In this document: positions 9,342 through 19,007 of the stretch, in pieces | Numbering within the stretch: the stretch's first letter is position 1 | Layout of the letters: every line of letters starts with the position of its first letter | NCBI GenBank assembly: GCA_963719025.1 | Contig: CAVRBK010000092.1 | Location: 35,978-99,977, forward strand | Length of the DNA: 64,000 bases | Origin: Thiosocius sp963719025 | GTDB lineage: Bacteria > Pseudomonadota > Gammaproteobacteria > Chromatiales > Chromatiaceae | Direction: 5' to 3' | Notes under the pieces: generated by a model | The model's database searches: none | What the model saw: only the letters and a program-made list of their open reading frames with translations | Told to the model about the DNA's origin: nothing | Made by a program: the position numbers and the translations under genes

Positions 9342-10751
9342 ATGAACACGCATTTCGATCTGATCGCTATTGGTGGCGGCAGCGGCGGCCTGGCGGTCGC
9401 CGAAACAGCGGCACAGCTGGGCAAGCGCGTCGCCGTCATCGAGTCGAAAAAAATCGGCGGCACCTGCGTCAACAACGGTTGCGTGCCGAAGAAAGTCATG
9501 TGGTATGCCGCCAACCTGGCACACGCGGTGGATGATGCCAGCGACTTCGGCATCCCGGCGCAGCGTGGCGCGACCGACTGGCACAAGCTGGTACAGGGAC
9601 GTCAGGACTACATCGGCCGGATCACCGACTACTGGGATGGCTATGTGGCCGACACGGGCATCACCCGGATCGACGGCAGCGCTCGCTTCGTTGACGCACG
9701 CAGCATCGAAGTCGATGGGCAGACCTACAGTGCCGACCACATCGTCGTCGCGACCGGCGGACAGCCGATCGTACCGCCGGTGCCGGGCGCCGAACTCGGC
9801 ATCACCTCGGACGGTTTCTTCGAACTCACCGAGCAGCCACGCAAGGTCGCGATCATCGGTGCCGGCTATATCGGGGTCGAACTGGCCGGTGTTCTGCGCG
9901 CACTGGGATCAGAGGTCACCGTGGTCGGGCTGGAAGCACGGATCCTCGAGACCTTCGACTGCATGATAAGCACGGTCCTCGGTGAAGAGATGGCCAAACA
10001 GGGCATCGTGGTGCGCACCTGTTTCCAGGTCGCCGGCCTGGCCGAAACAGACAACGGCATTGCGCTCGACGCCAGCGACGGTGAACGCCTGGACGGCTTC
10101 GACACCGTGATCTGGGCGGTCGGCAGGTCACCCAACACCCGCGACCTGGACCTGGCCAGCGCGGGCATCGAGGCGCGTGCCAACGGCATCATCCCTACCG
10201 ATGGCTACCAGAACACCAATGTGCCGGGCATCTACGCGCTCGGTGATATCACCGGTCGTGCGCCGCTGACCCCGGTGGCCATCGCTGCCGGCCGCCGCCT
10301 GGCCGCCCGGCTGTTCAATGGCCAGAGCGAGAGCAGGGTCGACTACGACAATATCCCCAGCGTGGTGTTCGCCCACCCGCCGATCGGCACCGTGGGTCTG
10401 ACCGAGTTACAGGCGCGCGAGCAGCATGACAACGTGACCGTCTACAAAACCGACTTCACCCCCATGCGCCATGCGCTGTCGGCGCACGGCGTCACAACGG
10501 CGATGAAACTGGTGTGCACCGGTGAGGATGAGAAAGTGGTCGGCATCCACCTGATCGGCGACAACGTCGATGAAATGCTGCAGGGATTCGCGGTCGCGGT
10601 GAAAATGGGAGCGACCAAGGCGGATTTCGACAGCACGATCGCGATCCACCCGATCAGTGCCGAGGAACTGGTGACGATGAAGCACCCGGAACCCGAGCCA
10701 TCGACCCACCACAGTGTCGACTGCGGTACCGAGTGGAAAGAGGCCAGCTAG
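9342..10751 (+). CDS. gor: glutathione-disulfide reductase
   Basis: NADPH-dependent FAD flavoenzyme that regenerates glutathione. The 469-residue frame starts with the FAD dinucleotide fold DLIAIGGGSGGLAVAETAAQ and the redox-active pair CVNNGC in GGTCVNNGCVPKKVMWYAAN, which is the glutathione reductase version. It then has the NADPH fold VAIIGAGYIGVELAGVLRAL, the second FAD motif GIYALGDIT, and the C-terminal dimer motif with the catalytic His-Glu pair in IAIHPISAEELVTM. ATG 9342 is preceded by GGAGAG; the upstream open stretch belongs to the repeat region. It probably serves the peroxiredoxin-glutaredoxin fusion just upstream. Confidence 0.95.
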   Translation: MNTHFDLIAIGGGSGGLAVAETAAQLGKRVAVIESKKIGGTCVNNGCVPKKVMWYAANLAHAVDDASDFGIPAQRGATDWHKLVQGRQDYIGRITDYWDGYVADTGITRIDGSARFVDARSIEVDGQTYSADHIVVATGGQPIVPPVPGAELGITSDGFFELTEQPRKVAIIGAGYIGVELAGVLRALGSEVTVVGLEARILETFDCMISTVLGEEMAKQGIVVRTCFQVAGLAETDNGIALDASDGERLDGFDTVIWAVGRSPNTRDLDLASAGIEARANGIIPTDGYQNTNVPGIYALGDITGRAPLTPVAIAAGRRLAARLFNGQSESRVDYDNIPSVVFAHPPIGTVGLTELQAREQHDNVTVYKTDFTPMRHALSAHGVTTAMKLVCTGEDEKVVGIHLIGDNVDEMLQGFAVAVKMGATKADFDSTIAIHPISAEELVTMKHPEPEPSTHHSVDCGTEWKEAS

Positions 10752-10761
10752 CAGCCTGCAA

Positions 10762-11563
10762 TCAGCACTCGGCCTTGATCAACAGTTTCCGGGGACTTGG
10801 CTTGGGTGGCGCCGCCACGCCCGGCTGCAACGACTTGGCGGCCTCACCGCCCAGCCCCAGGTCCAACCCAAGACCGAGCGGATCGGCGGGTGGTGCCGCT
10901 GATGCTCCACCCGCAGGCTGAATGTTCTGTATTGTTTCTGACCCCAGTCCGAGGCCAAGCCCGAGCCCCAGGGGATCGGCTGCAGCAGCTGCGGTCTGTG
11001 GTGCCGATACGCCCGCGGCACCGCCTTTGACATGCAATCCGGCATCCGCGACATACTCGCCGGCGAAATAGCAGGCCACGGCCTGGTAATGCGCTCGCTG
11101 TGCCGCATCCATCTCGGCAACACCGGCACTGTCGGGATCGTTGAGGTAGGCCTGCCAATGGTTGAAACCGCCCAACAGGGCATAGGCATCACGATCCACC
11201 AGGCGCAGTAACAAGGCGGCCTGCGCCGCATGTGCGGTGCCATTGGAATACACCACCACCCTGCGTCCCTGTGGCAGCGACGCCAGAGCCTCATCCGACA
11301 TCAGCGCGGCCAGCGGGATATGCCGTGCACCGGAGATATGGTCGGCCGCGAAATCCGCCGTGTCGCGGATATCGATCAATGCGAAATCGCGCCGGTCCTT
11401 GATGACCCAGTCGGACAGTTCCGGCACGCTCACGTGATCCTGCTCGGCAGCAATCGTCTTGGCCAGCATGGCGGCCCTGCCTTCCATACTTTGCTGCACC
11501 GGCTCACTGCAACCCAGCAGCAGCCCGGTAGCAAGTCATCAGAATCAGTGACAGCCCTTTCAT
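10762..11563 (-). CDS. rhodanese-fold lipoprotein with GLGLG repeats (one frame change)
   Basis: ATG 11561-11563 begins MKGLSLILM. After a one-base frame change near 11533 it continues LATGLLLGCSEPVQQ, a lipoprotein signal with lipobox LLGC. A single rhodanese domain follows (SDWVIKDRRDFALIDIRDTA to ALLGGFNHWQAYL), but the catalytic loop reads VVVYSNGTAHAAQ: Ser stands where the persulfide-carrying Cys belongs. The C-terminal 90 residues contain two copies of ADPLGLGLxLGLG separated by about 25 residues, then a basic Pro-rich tail. It is the last gene of the 10-kb molybdopterin/cytochrome locus. A non-catalytic, membrane-tethered sulfur-binding or scaffold role is inference. Confidence 0.75.
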
Positions 11564-11577
11564 CGGCAATTTCCCCT

Positions 11578-12573
11578 TCACGGCATCAGCCTCTGCAGCA
11601 ATTGCGGGTCAAACATAACAGCGTAGTCGGACCAGGTACTGACCTGGCCGATCTCCACCATGAGATAGCGCAGCATAAAGCCACCGTAAACGACCAGCAG
11701 CGCGGCCGTCGTACCAAGCAGACGATAGCCGCGCAGCCCGATCAGCTCGAATACGATCGGCACCAGCAGGCCGGGCAACACGAACCACAACCAGAACGGC
11801 GCGGTATATTGGCCACCGGCCACCAGGTCCAGGGCCTGCAGGTGCTGTGCGCTGCCAGTCGCCAGGTTGATCAGGAACAACCCGATCAATACCAGTTCCA
11901 CGGCGATCAGCCCCATATCAGCCCGTTCAAAGAAATGACGCTCCTGCGTCTTCGCACCGGCCAGTATCGGTAACACCGCAGCGGTGGACAACCCGGATAC
12001 CAGGAACAGCGGGCCGAGCACACCGGAATTCCAGAATGGCCGTGCACTGAACGCACTGAGCAGTACCCCGGTGTAGATGCCCAGACCGATCGCCAGAGGT
12101 ATCACCAAGGCCGCGATCAGGCGGCGATGCTTTTGGCAGAGATCCAGCAGCAGCGGCACCAGTGGCACCTTTTCGAGCAGGCCGGCGAGCGAAGGGTAGC
12201 CGGCACGCAGCGTCGACAGGGTCTGCACGATCATGAGCGGGTAGATCAACACCAGTACCCAGGCACCCCATGACATCGGTGAGGTCGGCTGCAGGCTGGT
12301 ATAGAAACGGAACACGTGGACCTTGTACTCAAGATCGAGAAACAGCGTGGTCATGCCCAGCGATAACATCACCGGGGCCCAGAGCGCGAAGCGGTCATGC
12401 GCGAAGGCCAGCACCTCCCCCTTGCGTGCCAGGACCGCCCAGGCCGCGAACAGCATGATGCCGGCAGCCATGCCTCCCATGAACAGATAGAAGGCGATCT
12501 CCCACGTCCAGATACCAAGAGAAGGATCCACCTTGGCGTTGTAACGCGCTGTAACCAGGACTTCTTCAATCAT
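11578..12573 (-). CDS. NrfD/PsrC-type membrane subunit of the molybdopterin oxidoreductase
   Basis: 331 residues with about nine hydrophobic segments. Recognisable features include the start WTWEIAFYLFMGGMAAGIML, the pattern LGMTTLFLDLEYKVHVFRFY of the second and third helices, and SARPFWNSGVLGPLFLVSGL in the sixth region. NrfD/PsrC subunits hold the quinone site and anchor the periplasmic catalytic and ferredoxin subunits without heme. The gene follows the ferredoxin by 10 bp and precedes the rhodanese-fold lipoprotein by 14 bp, so it is the third subunit of a Mo-FeS-NrfD complex. Whether electrons go to or come from quinone cannot be told from sequence. Confidence 0.88.
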   Translation of the reverse strand: MIEEVLVTARYNAKVDPSLGIWTWEIAFYLFMGGMAAGIMLFAAWAVLARKGEVLAFAHDRFALWAPVMLSLGMTTLFLDLEYKVHVFRFYTSLQPTSPMSWGAWVLVLIYPLMIVQTLSTLRAGYPSLAGLLEKVPLVPLLLDLCQKHRRLIAALVIPLAIGLGIYTGVLLSAFSARPFWNSGVLGPLFLVSGLSTAAVLPILAGAKTQERHFFERADMGLIAVELVLIGLFLINLATGSAQHLQALDLVAGGQYTAPFWLWFVLPGLLVPIVFELIGLRGYRLLGTTAALLVVYGGFMLRYLMVEIGQVSTWSDYAVMFDPQLLQRLMP

Positions 12574-12583
12574 CCCCGGCTCC

Positions 12584-13126
12584 TCACAGCAGGTAGTAGA
12601 CGTTGGGCTCGTTGCCCGTCTCGGGCATCAAGGCCTTGTAAGGTCGATCACGCAACAGGCGACTGACCGTGCTGTCGGCATTATCGAGTATGCCGAAGTG
12701 CATGCAGTGCGTCGGACAGGTGGAGACACAGGCCGGATCCTGCCCCTTGTCGACGCGGTGGTGACAGAAGGTGCACTTATCCACGTATCCCTCGGGATGC
12801 ATGATCAGACGGGCATCGTAGGGACAGGCAGCAATACAGGCCTTGCAACCGGTGCATTTCTCCGCCGCCACCAGCACGATGTTGGTGTCTTTCCAGTAAT
12901 GACTCGCACCGGTCGGGCAACTGCTCACGCAGGTGGCGTGACTGCAGTGATTGCAGCGCTCCGATCGATACTCGGTGTGCAGGTCTGGATACTCACCGCG
13001 GGTCGCCTCGACCACCCAGTCGCGATTCAGGCCGACCGGCACATGGTTCTCATTCTTGCAGGCCACCACGCAGTCACCGCAACCGATGCAGGTTCGCGTA
13101 TCGATCACCATGGCATATGTTGTCAT
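12584..13126 (-). CDS. four-cluster ferredoxin subunit (PsrB/NrfC type)
   Basis: 180 residues with the four Cys groups of the Psr/Dms/Nrf electron-transfer subunit: CIGCGDCVVACKNENH, RCNHCSHATCVSSCPTGA, CTGCKACIAACPYDAR, and CTFCHHRVDKGQDPACVSTC followed by PTHCMHFG. All ligands for four [4Fe-4S] clusters are present. There is no signal peptide, so export with the Tat-tagged catalytic subunit would be by hitch-hiking, as in related complexes. ATG 13124-13126 lies 2 bp from the end of the molybdopterin gene. It passes electrons between the molybdenum subunit and the NrfD-type membrane protein. Confidence 0.92.
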   Translation of the reverse strand: MTTYAMVIDTRTCIGCGDCVVACKNENHVPVGLNRDWVVEATRGEYPDLHTEYRSERCNHCSHATCVSSCPTGASHYWKDTNIVLVAAEKCTGCKACIAACPYDARLIMHPEGYVDKCTFCHHRVDKGQDPACVSTCPTHCMHFGILDNADSTVSRLLRDRPYKALMPETGNEPNVYYLL

Positions 13127-13127
13127 C

Positions 13128-15317
13128 TCAACTCACCTCGCCGGGCTTGACCAGGGTGACGAAGCTGGCGCGCATCCCGGTGCTGCCGGCAATCGGATCG
13201 ATCTTCACGTTGTGCATCAGATCGGCATCGTCGGCACCGACCTTGTACGCCAGCCGTTGACGGGCATCGGTATGCCCGAAGCCGTGCACCATGAACACCG
13301 AATCAGGTCGGATGCGCTCGGTTACACGGACACGCACCCGGTTGCTGCGTTTGCCCTTGGGATTTTCCAGCTGCACGTAGTCACCACTGACGATTCCCAG
13401 CCCGGCGGCGGCCGAGGGGTGAACCCACACCGCGTTCTCCGGCATCAGCTCAAACAACTGCGGGTTGTTGGTGGTGCGACCGAAGGTATGTGCGGGGGCC
13501 CGTCCGTAGTTCAGGTGATAAAAACCCTTGGGCGGACGGTCTGGCGAGGTGTAGCGAGGCAGCGGATCCTGCCCGACGTCGGCCAGCACCTGCGAGTAGA
13601 GCTCGATCTTGCCGCTCGCCGTCTTGAACGCCTGGGGCCCATCCCCTTCAAAATAAACCGGGGTCTTGCGCGGAAAGACCTTGAGGCCCTTCTTCTGCAT
13701 CTCGGCCAGTGAGGAGCCGACCTGTTGCAGCTGCCAGTCGATAACCTCTTTGTAGTCCTGCCAGGGGAAGTAGGCGCCGAGGCCGAGCTTCTCGGCAATC
13801 CCTTTGGCCATCCACCAGGCCGGCTTTGACTGATGGCGCGGCTCGAACGCCGGCATCCGCAGCGCCAGGGTCGGCATGCGTTCCGGCTTGTTGCGCAGAT
13901 CGTCATAACGTTCGAGATACGTGCATTCGGGCAGTACCACGTCGGCGTAGCCGGTGATCTCGGCAGGCATGGTGTCAACCACGACCATGAGATCCAACGC
14001 CTGGGCCGCCGCCGCGATCTGCTCGCGCGCGCCCGGCAGGGTCATCGGCAGATTGGTCGCATACACAAACCAGCCCTTGAAGAAGGCATCTTCACCGACC
14101 GAACGATCCACCAGGCGATTACTGATGCCCGTGCCAACAAGCGGAAAATCACCCTGCACCTCTGCCTTCCAGTCACTCGCCGGCTTGGGCGGTTTGGGCG
14201 CCGGGTACCCGGGCAGATCGACCTTTTCCTGGTGGTAGAAACCACCCGGCCGGCCCCATGAGCCAAGCAGGGCATTGAGGATCGCAATCGCGCGGCAGCG
14301 CTGGGTGTCGTCGCCATACCAGGTGACATGCCGTCCCGGGTGAACCAGCGTGGCCGGCGCGGCGCGCGCCATGGCGCGTGCCGTTTCGCGGATACTTTCC
14401 GGGTCAAGACCGGTCTCGAGATAGGCCCATTCCGGATTGAACGGTTGAACATGCGCCACCAGTTCATCAAACCCGCTGCAGTTCTGCGCGACGTATTGTT
14501 TATCGTACAGCCCCTCATTGATCAGCACGTTCATCCAGGCCAACAACAGGGCAATATCTGTGCCCGGCTTGATCGGCAGCCAGTGGGTGGACTTGGAAGC
14601 CGCCACCGAGAAACGCGGATCGACGGTAATCAGCGTGGCACCGCTGTCGAGCGCCTGGCCCAGGCTTTGCACCTGACTGTTGTGCAGGTTCTCACCGATG
14701 TGCGAACCGATCAGCACGATACATTTCGAATTGCCCATGTCGGTGCGATCAGGTGACCCAACGCCCTCACCGTAGGTGAGCGCGAACGCGGTCGCGCGCG
14801 GTCCGCGACACTGGGCAAACGACGGATGGGCATAGGCATGTGAACCGAAGGCCTGCAACATGCGCTGGAAATGCTTGCCGCCGTCACCGTGCGAAAACAG
14901 GGCAATGCGATCTTTTCCGTGCGCCTGACCGATGCCCGCCATCTTCTGCGCAATGAAGTCGAATGCCTCCTCCCACGACACCGGCTTGAAGCGCTGTTGC
15001 GCACCTGTACCGACGCGCAACAGCGGCTGACGCAGGCGATCGTCGTCGATGTAGGCACCGATACCACCGGTTCCACGGGTGCACAGACGCCCTTCGCAGT
15101 GCGGATCGTCGGGGTGACCGACCACCTTCCACGGCCTGCCGTCTTCCTGGAATAGCGTGCCGGCACATTGCCAGAAGCACATATTGCAGACGGTGGGACT
15201 GCTGCTCACCACACCGCTACCGGGCAGCGGTTGTGTGGCACATCCTCCCAGCATCGTCGGCAGCGTGCCGGCGACGCCGAGGGCACCGGAGATCTTCAGG
15301 AACTCGCGTCGATTCAT
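13128..15317 (-). CDS. Tat-exported molybdopterin oxidoreductase, polysulfide/thiosulfate reductase-like catalytic subunit
   Basis: 729 residues in one intact frame. The N-terminus MNRREFLKISGALGVAG is a twin-arginine signal (R3-R4) and continues to a lipobox-like LGGC with Cys26, so a Tat lipoprotein is possible. Ligands of one [4Fe-4S] cluster are C44, C47, C51 and C79 (VCNMCFWQC, then GRLCTRG). The probable molybdenum ligand is C170 in SFAQCRGPRATAFALTYGEG, close to the position of the PsrA ligand. Later motifs are VLIGSHIGENLHNSQVQSL, LITVDPRFS, and the C-terminal MopB domain NPKGKRSNRVRVRVTERI. Length fits PsrA/PhsA (about 730-770) better than SoeA. The rhodanese genes on both sides of the complex suggest a sulfane-sulfur substrate; direction and exact substrate are unknown. 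Confidence 0.88.
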   Translation of the reverse strand: MNRREFLKISGALGVAGTLPTMLGGCATQPLPGSGVVSSSPTVCNMCFWQCAGTLFQEDGRPWKVVGHPDDPHCEGRLCTRGTGGIGAYIDDDRLRQPLLRVGTGAQQRFKPVSWEEAFDFIAQKMAGIGQAHGKDRIALFSHGDGGKHFQRMLQAFGSHAYAHPSFAQCRGPRATAFALTYGEGVGSPDRTDMGNSKCIVLIGSHIGENLHNSQVQSLGQALDSGATLITVDPRFSVAASKSTHWLPIKPGTDIALLLAWMNVLINEGLYDKQYVAQNCSGFDELVAHVQPFNPEWAYLETGLDPESIRETARAMARAAPATLVHPGRHVTWYGDDTQRCRAIAILNALLGSWGRPGGFYHQEKVDLPGYPAPKPPKPASDWKAEVQGDFPLVGTGISNRLVDRSVGEDAFFKGWFVYATNLPMTLPGAREQIAAAAQALDLMVVVDTMPAEITGYADVVLPECTYLERYDDLRNKPERMPTLALRMPAFEPRHQSKPAWWMAKGIAEKLGLGAYFPWQDYKEVIDWQLQQVGSSLAEMQKKGLKVFPRKTPVYFEGDGPQAFKTASGKIELYSQVLADVGQDPLPRYTSPDRPPKGFYHLNYGRAPAHTFGRTTNNPQLFELMPENAVWVHPSAAAGLGIVSGDYVQLENPKGKRSNRVRVRVTERIRPDSVFMVHGFGHTDARQRLAYKVGADDADLMHNVKIDPIAGSTGMRASFVTLVKPGEVS

Positions 15318-15321
15318 GAGT

Positions 15322-16614
15322 TTAGAGCTTGTAGCTGCCGTCTTTGCTGATTGTCACCGTTTCGTTCAGGTAACGGTTCTTGATACCCAGTCCACTGAGG
15401 GTCTGGTGGGCCATCTCGGCCCGGATGCCATTGGCACAGTACACCAGAACCTCCTTGTCCCTGGGCAACTGGGCTGCGACATCCTCGAGCTGATCCAGCG
15501 GGATATGCCGCGCACCGGTGATGATGCCCGCAGCAACCTCTTCGTTGGTGCGGACATCGATCAGCAACGCACCGTCAGCCGCCACCAGAGCCGCAAACTC
15601 CTGAACAGCAATTGCGCCCGGTGCGAGTTTCTTCTCGTACACGACCTGCGTGGATGCCGCACCAACCGCTGTGGGCAGGCCGGCCGACTGCCACGCCGTG
15701 AATCCATCTTTCAGAATAGTCGTCTTGCCGTAACCCCAGTTCCGCAATTCCTTGTACGCCAGCAGTGCCTCGCGCGAGGTATGGCTGTCGGCATAGACCA
15801 CAATGGGTGCCCGTGTGTCAGATACGCCCGGTAGCTGCGCGACCGTCTGCTGCGCTATGAACTGCTGGGTCATGGCCTGCAACGCAGCGGTCGGCATGGC
15901 TACCGCACCCTTGATATGGGACTGGGTGCTGCTCGCCTTGTCGCGCACATCGAGCAGCACGTGTTGCGGATCGAGATTCTTGGCCAACCAGGTCGCTGAC
16001 GAATGCACCGGCAACTTGGCCTTTTTCCATCCGGGCAGGCCGTCCTGGAAACCCTTCAGATTGGTGTAACCGGCAGCCTGTGCCTTCTTCACGGCCACCC
16101 CGGTGAACGGACAGGTGGGACCACCACAGTAGAACACCAGCAGGGCGTTCCGGTCGGCCGGCAACTTGCCCAGGAAATCCTCGTCGTTGGGAAAGGCCGA
16201 TTTGGCACCCGGGACATATCCCGCACCAAAACGCTTGCCCGGTCGCGCATCGAACAGGTGATATTCACCCCCACCGGTCATGATCGCGAGCAGTTGCTTG
16301 ACGTCGATCTCGACGCCGGGCGGCAGGCCAAACACGATCTTCTTGATACTACTGGCCGGTTTGCCCGGTTCACGCTGAACCTCGATCAGATCCGGAGGGC
16401 CAAGCGCCTTGAGACCGGCCGCGCCTTCATAGCGCGTGTTTGCGTCGGTACGCACAACAACTTTGGTGCCCTTCGCACCCTCGTCCTCACCTTTGACATC
16501 GATCTGGATCGTCCCCGCCTGCTTGGAAACAACCGCGATTCGCCCTTTGACAGTTTCCGCCTGTGCCACGCTGATCAGCGCAACCAGGGAAACCAGCAGG
16601 ATTAGCCTTTGCAT
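15322..16614 (-). CDS. periplasmic triple-rhodanese sulfurtransferase
   Basis: 430 residues. A signal peptide (LILLVSLVALISVAQA) leads to a small beta-rich domain (residues 20-100, GRIAVVSKQAGTIQIDVKG). Three rhodanese domains follow. Domain 1 (about 105-205) carries LLVFYCGGPTCPFTGVAVKK with an active-site Cys. Domain 2 (205-320) has IVVYADSHTSREALLAYKEL and no Cys in the loop. Domain 3 (330-425) has VLVYCANGIRAEMAHQTL with a Cys. The alternation active-inactive-active suggests transfer of sulfane sulfur between two sites in one chain. It lies 4 bp upstream of the molybdopterin subunit and is probably co-translated, like Sud beside Psr in Wolinella but with a different architecture. Confidence 0.85.
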   Translation of the reverse strand: MQRLILLVSLVALISVAQAETVKGRIAVVSKQAGTIQIDVKGEDEGAKGTKVVVRTDANTRYEGAAGLKALGPPDLIEVQREPGKPASSIKKIVFGLPPGVEIDVKQLLAIMTGGGEYHLFDARPGKRFGAGYVPGAKSAFPNDEDFLGKLPADRNALLVFYCGGPTCPFTGVAVKKAQAAGYTNLKGFQDGLPGWKKAKLPVHSSATWLAKNLDPQHVLLDVRDKASSTQSHIKGAVAMPTAALQAMTQQFIAQQTVAQLPGVSDTRAPIVVYADSHTSREALLAYKELRNWGYGKTTILKDGFTAWQSAGLPTAVGAASTQVVYEKKLAPGAIAVQEFAALVAADGALLIDVRTNEEVAAGIITGARHIPLDQLEDVAAQLPRDKEVLVYCANGIRAEMAHQTLSGLGIKNRYLNETVTISKDGSYKL

Positions 16615-16799
16615 TTCCGCCTCCTCGAATTGATCGTTTTGCGGATTAACAGGTACGTTAAGTCACCGAGGTGGCGCAACGCCAATTTGAACCCGTCTTC
16701 TGGTCGACCGCTGAATCCTGCGACTCATTCCGGCCACCTTGTAGCCACCACCACGCCCGCGCGGGTGAGCGGCGAACGTCATCCGCCGCAGCGCACCAC

Positions 16800-18066
16800 C
16801 TAGTCGGAATTGTGACGACGCTCGACGCCGGTCCATGCATTGCGCTGACGCTGCTTGCGCAGAAACTCGCACTGCACGGGTAATGCCGCCTTGGCCAGCA
16901 GGGTAAACAACAACAGACCCACCGCCCATATCCCGATCGATACCATGATCTCCGTCAGGCTGGGGACGTATTCGTAGATCTCACCAATCGGTGTCGGCAC
17001 GAATGCCGGAACGATCATCCCCATGCCTTTTTCGATCCAGACGCCGACCAGCGTCATCACGAACGCGATATTCATGAACAGCGGGTTGTGGCGCAGTGGA
17101 TGGATCATCAGCATCACCATTGCGATCGCCGAGCAATACGACGGCTGTCCAGATCCACGGCATCAGCGCGGTATGGCCGTCCAGACCAAGAAACAGATAG
17201 CGTGCCGATGCGGCATGCTCGCCCTCGTTGTAGAACTCGGTGAACAGTTCTGCCAGCAGGAAGAACAGGGTGACCTGCAGGGCGATCGTGCAGACCAGCG
17301 CAAGATGGGTGATCACGCTCTGCCTGATCGGGTAATCGCTGATGCCGCGGATGATCTGCAGACCGATCGCCATCAGTGCCGGGCCGGATGCAAACGCGGA
17401 GGCGATGAAGCGCGGCGCCAACAAGGCATTGTTCCAATACGGCCGGGCTGAATTCGACGAATACAGGAAAGCCGTTACGGTATGGATCGAAATCGCCCAG
17501 AAAATCGCCAGCAGCACGAACGGAAAGTAACGCGACTCTTTCGGGTCCCGGCCGTGGTAGTGGTTGTAGACGATATAGAAGGAGATACCGAAGTTCAGCA
17601 ACAGGTAACCGTTCAGCACGATCACATCCCAGGCCAGCATCGACTCCGGGAAATTGAAACGGCCGATGCCTGGAAGCAGATGCCAGAAACGATCCGGCCT
17701 CCCCAGATCGACGACCACAAAAAGGATCGCCATGGTCACCGCGGCAATCGCCATGGTGTCACCCATCAGCACCACGTCTTTCAGATCCTTGCGGTTAAAG
17801 ATATACGCAGGGATGACAAGCATCACCGCGGCCGCAGCAACGCCGACCAGAAAGGTGAAGTTGGCGATATAAAATCCCCAGGACACCTGGTTGGTGAGAT
17901 TGGTAACGACCAGCCCGTCTCGCAGTTGCAGGTAATAAAACCACCCACCCGCCATCATGAACAGCAGCAACAGGCCGACCCAGGCCCAATACACCAGCGG
18001 TCCGCGAAACAGGTAGCCGAGGCTGCTGAAGAGAAAATGCGGCAGGCTCAGACGCTGCTCATTCAT
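16800..18066 (-). CDS. NrfD-type ten-helix membrane protein (one frame change)
   Basis: About 421 residues. It begins MNEQRLSLPHFLFSSLGYLF, then has long hydrophobic segments with NQVSWGFYIANFTFLVGVAA, the conserved VVDLGRPDRFWHLLPGIGRF, and SSNSARPYWNNALLAPRFIA. This is the longer DsrP/HmcC/ActC-like NrfD group, distinct from the nine-helix protein at 11.6 kb. Near 17120 the frame changes by one base and continues MIHPLRHNPLFMNIAFVMTL to a charged C-terminus. The start overlaps the ferredoxin stop by ATGA. It would exchange electrons between quinone and the ferredoxin and cytochromes encoded upstream. Confidence 0.85.
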
Positions 18067-19007
18067 CGCGGAAGTACCAGAACTTGGGTTCTGTACCCAA
18101 GGTCTTCTTTCAGGCGGAACACCGCCTTGTTGGCCAGCACGTAACGGATCTCGCTGTCGGGGTCCAGCAGATTGCCAAAGATGCGAGCGCCGGTCGGACA
18201 GGCCTCCTGACAGGCCGGCTGTCGCCCCTCACGCGTCCGCTGCACGCAGAAATGACATTTCTCCACCACGCCCGCGCGGCCGCGGCCGGTTGCCGAGGTA
18301 GTGGGTCTTCGGTATTGATCTCATCGGCAGGCAGCTGCGGTGCCGCCCAGTTGAAATGCCGCGCCTGGTAGGGGCAGGCCGCCATGCAGTAACGGCAACC
18401 GATACACCAGTCGTAGTCAACCACCACGATTCCGTCAGGCTCCATCCAGGTCGCCTCGACCGGGCAGGCCTTCACACAGGGCGGATTGTCACAATGCATG
18501 CATTGCATCGGCAGATAGTACTTGCCGGCGTACCGGCACCTCGGCATGATCGTAGTAGTGATCACCATGACGCAGGTCCGTGGTATTGCGATCCATCTCG
18601 ATCACCCGGATGTACTGGGTATCACGACTCAGGTTATTTTCTTCAACACAGGCATGCACGCAATCGCGGTAACCGCGGCACTTCGAGATATTGATCGCAT
18701 ACCCGAAAATCACACCCTCCTGCGGCGGCGTGTTGGCACACTCGATCTGAACGCCATAACGACGCTGGGCCTTGCGCTCGATACGTGCAACGGTGTCACG
18801 GATCTCCTGCTCGCTCATCCGCTGGTAATGTTCCTGAAAAAAATCCGCAAAGGTGTCAGAAAATGTGTTTCCACCCCAGGCACCGACGGCAGCACCACTT
18901 GCGCCGGCGCCGGCAGCAACCGCCAACCCCTTCAAAAACGTACGCCGGGCCTGGCTACCGAGCTCTCCCGCCACGGGGGCGGTGTCGCTATCAGGATTTT
19001 TCCCCAT
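18063..19007 (-). CDS. Tat-exported ferredoxin subunit, DsrO/HmcB type (frame-interrupted)
   Basis: The start MGKNPDSDTAPVAGELG leads to a twin-arginine signal (ARRTFLKGLAVAAGAGASG). The first Cys group reads ISKCRGYRDCVHACVEENN; the usual second ligand is replaced by Tyr (codon TAC), so that cluster lacks a ligand or is a [3Fe-4S] type. Later groups are complete: MQCMHCDNPPCVKACPVEA, CIGCRYCMAACPYQARHFNW, and KCHFCVQRTREGRQPACQEA followed by CPTGARIFG. Frame changes occur near 18545, 18310 and 18280. It overlaps the tetraheme cytochrome stop (18991) and, by ATGA, the NrfD start, so translation is coupled. Confidence 0.85.

Noticed and set aside
11578..15317. Assignment of the Mo complex as sulfite dehydrogenase SoeABC
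   Set aside because: The catalytic subunit is Tat-exported and about 730 residues, while SoeA is larger and cytoplasmic without a Tat signal.
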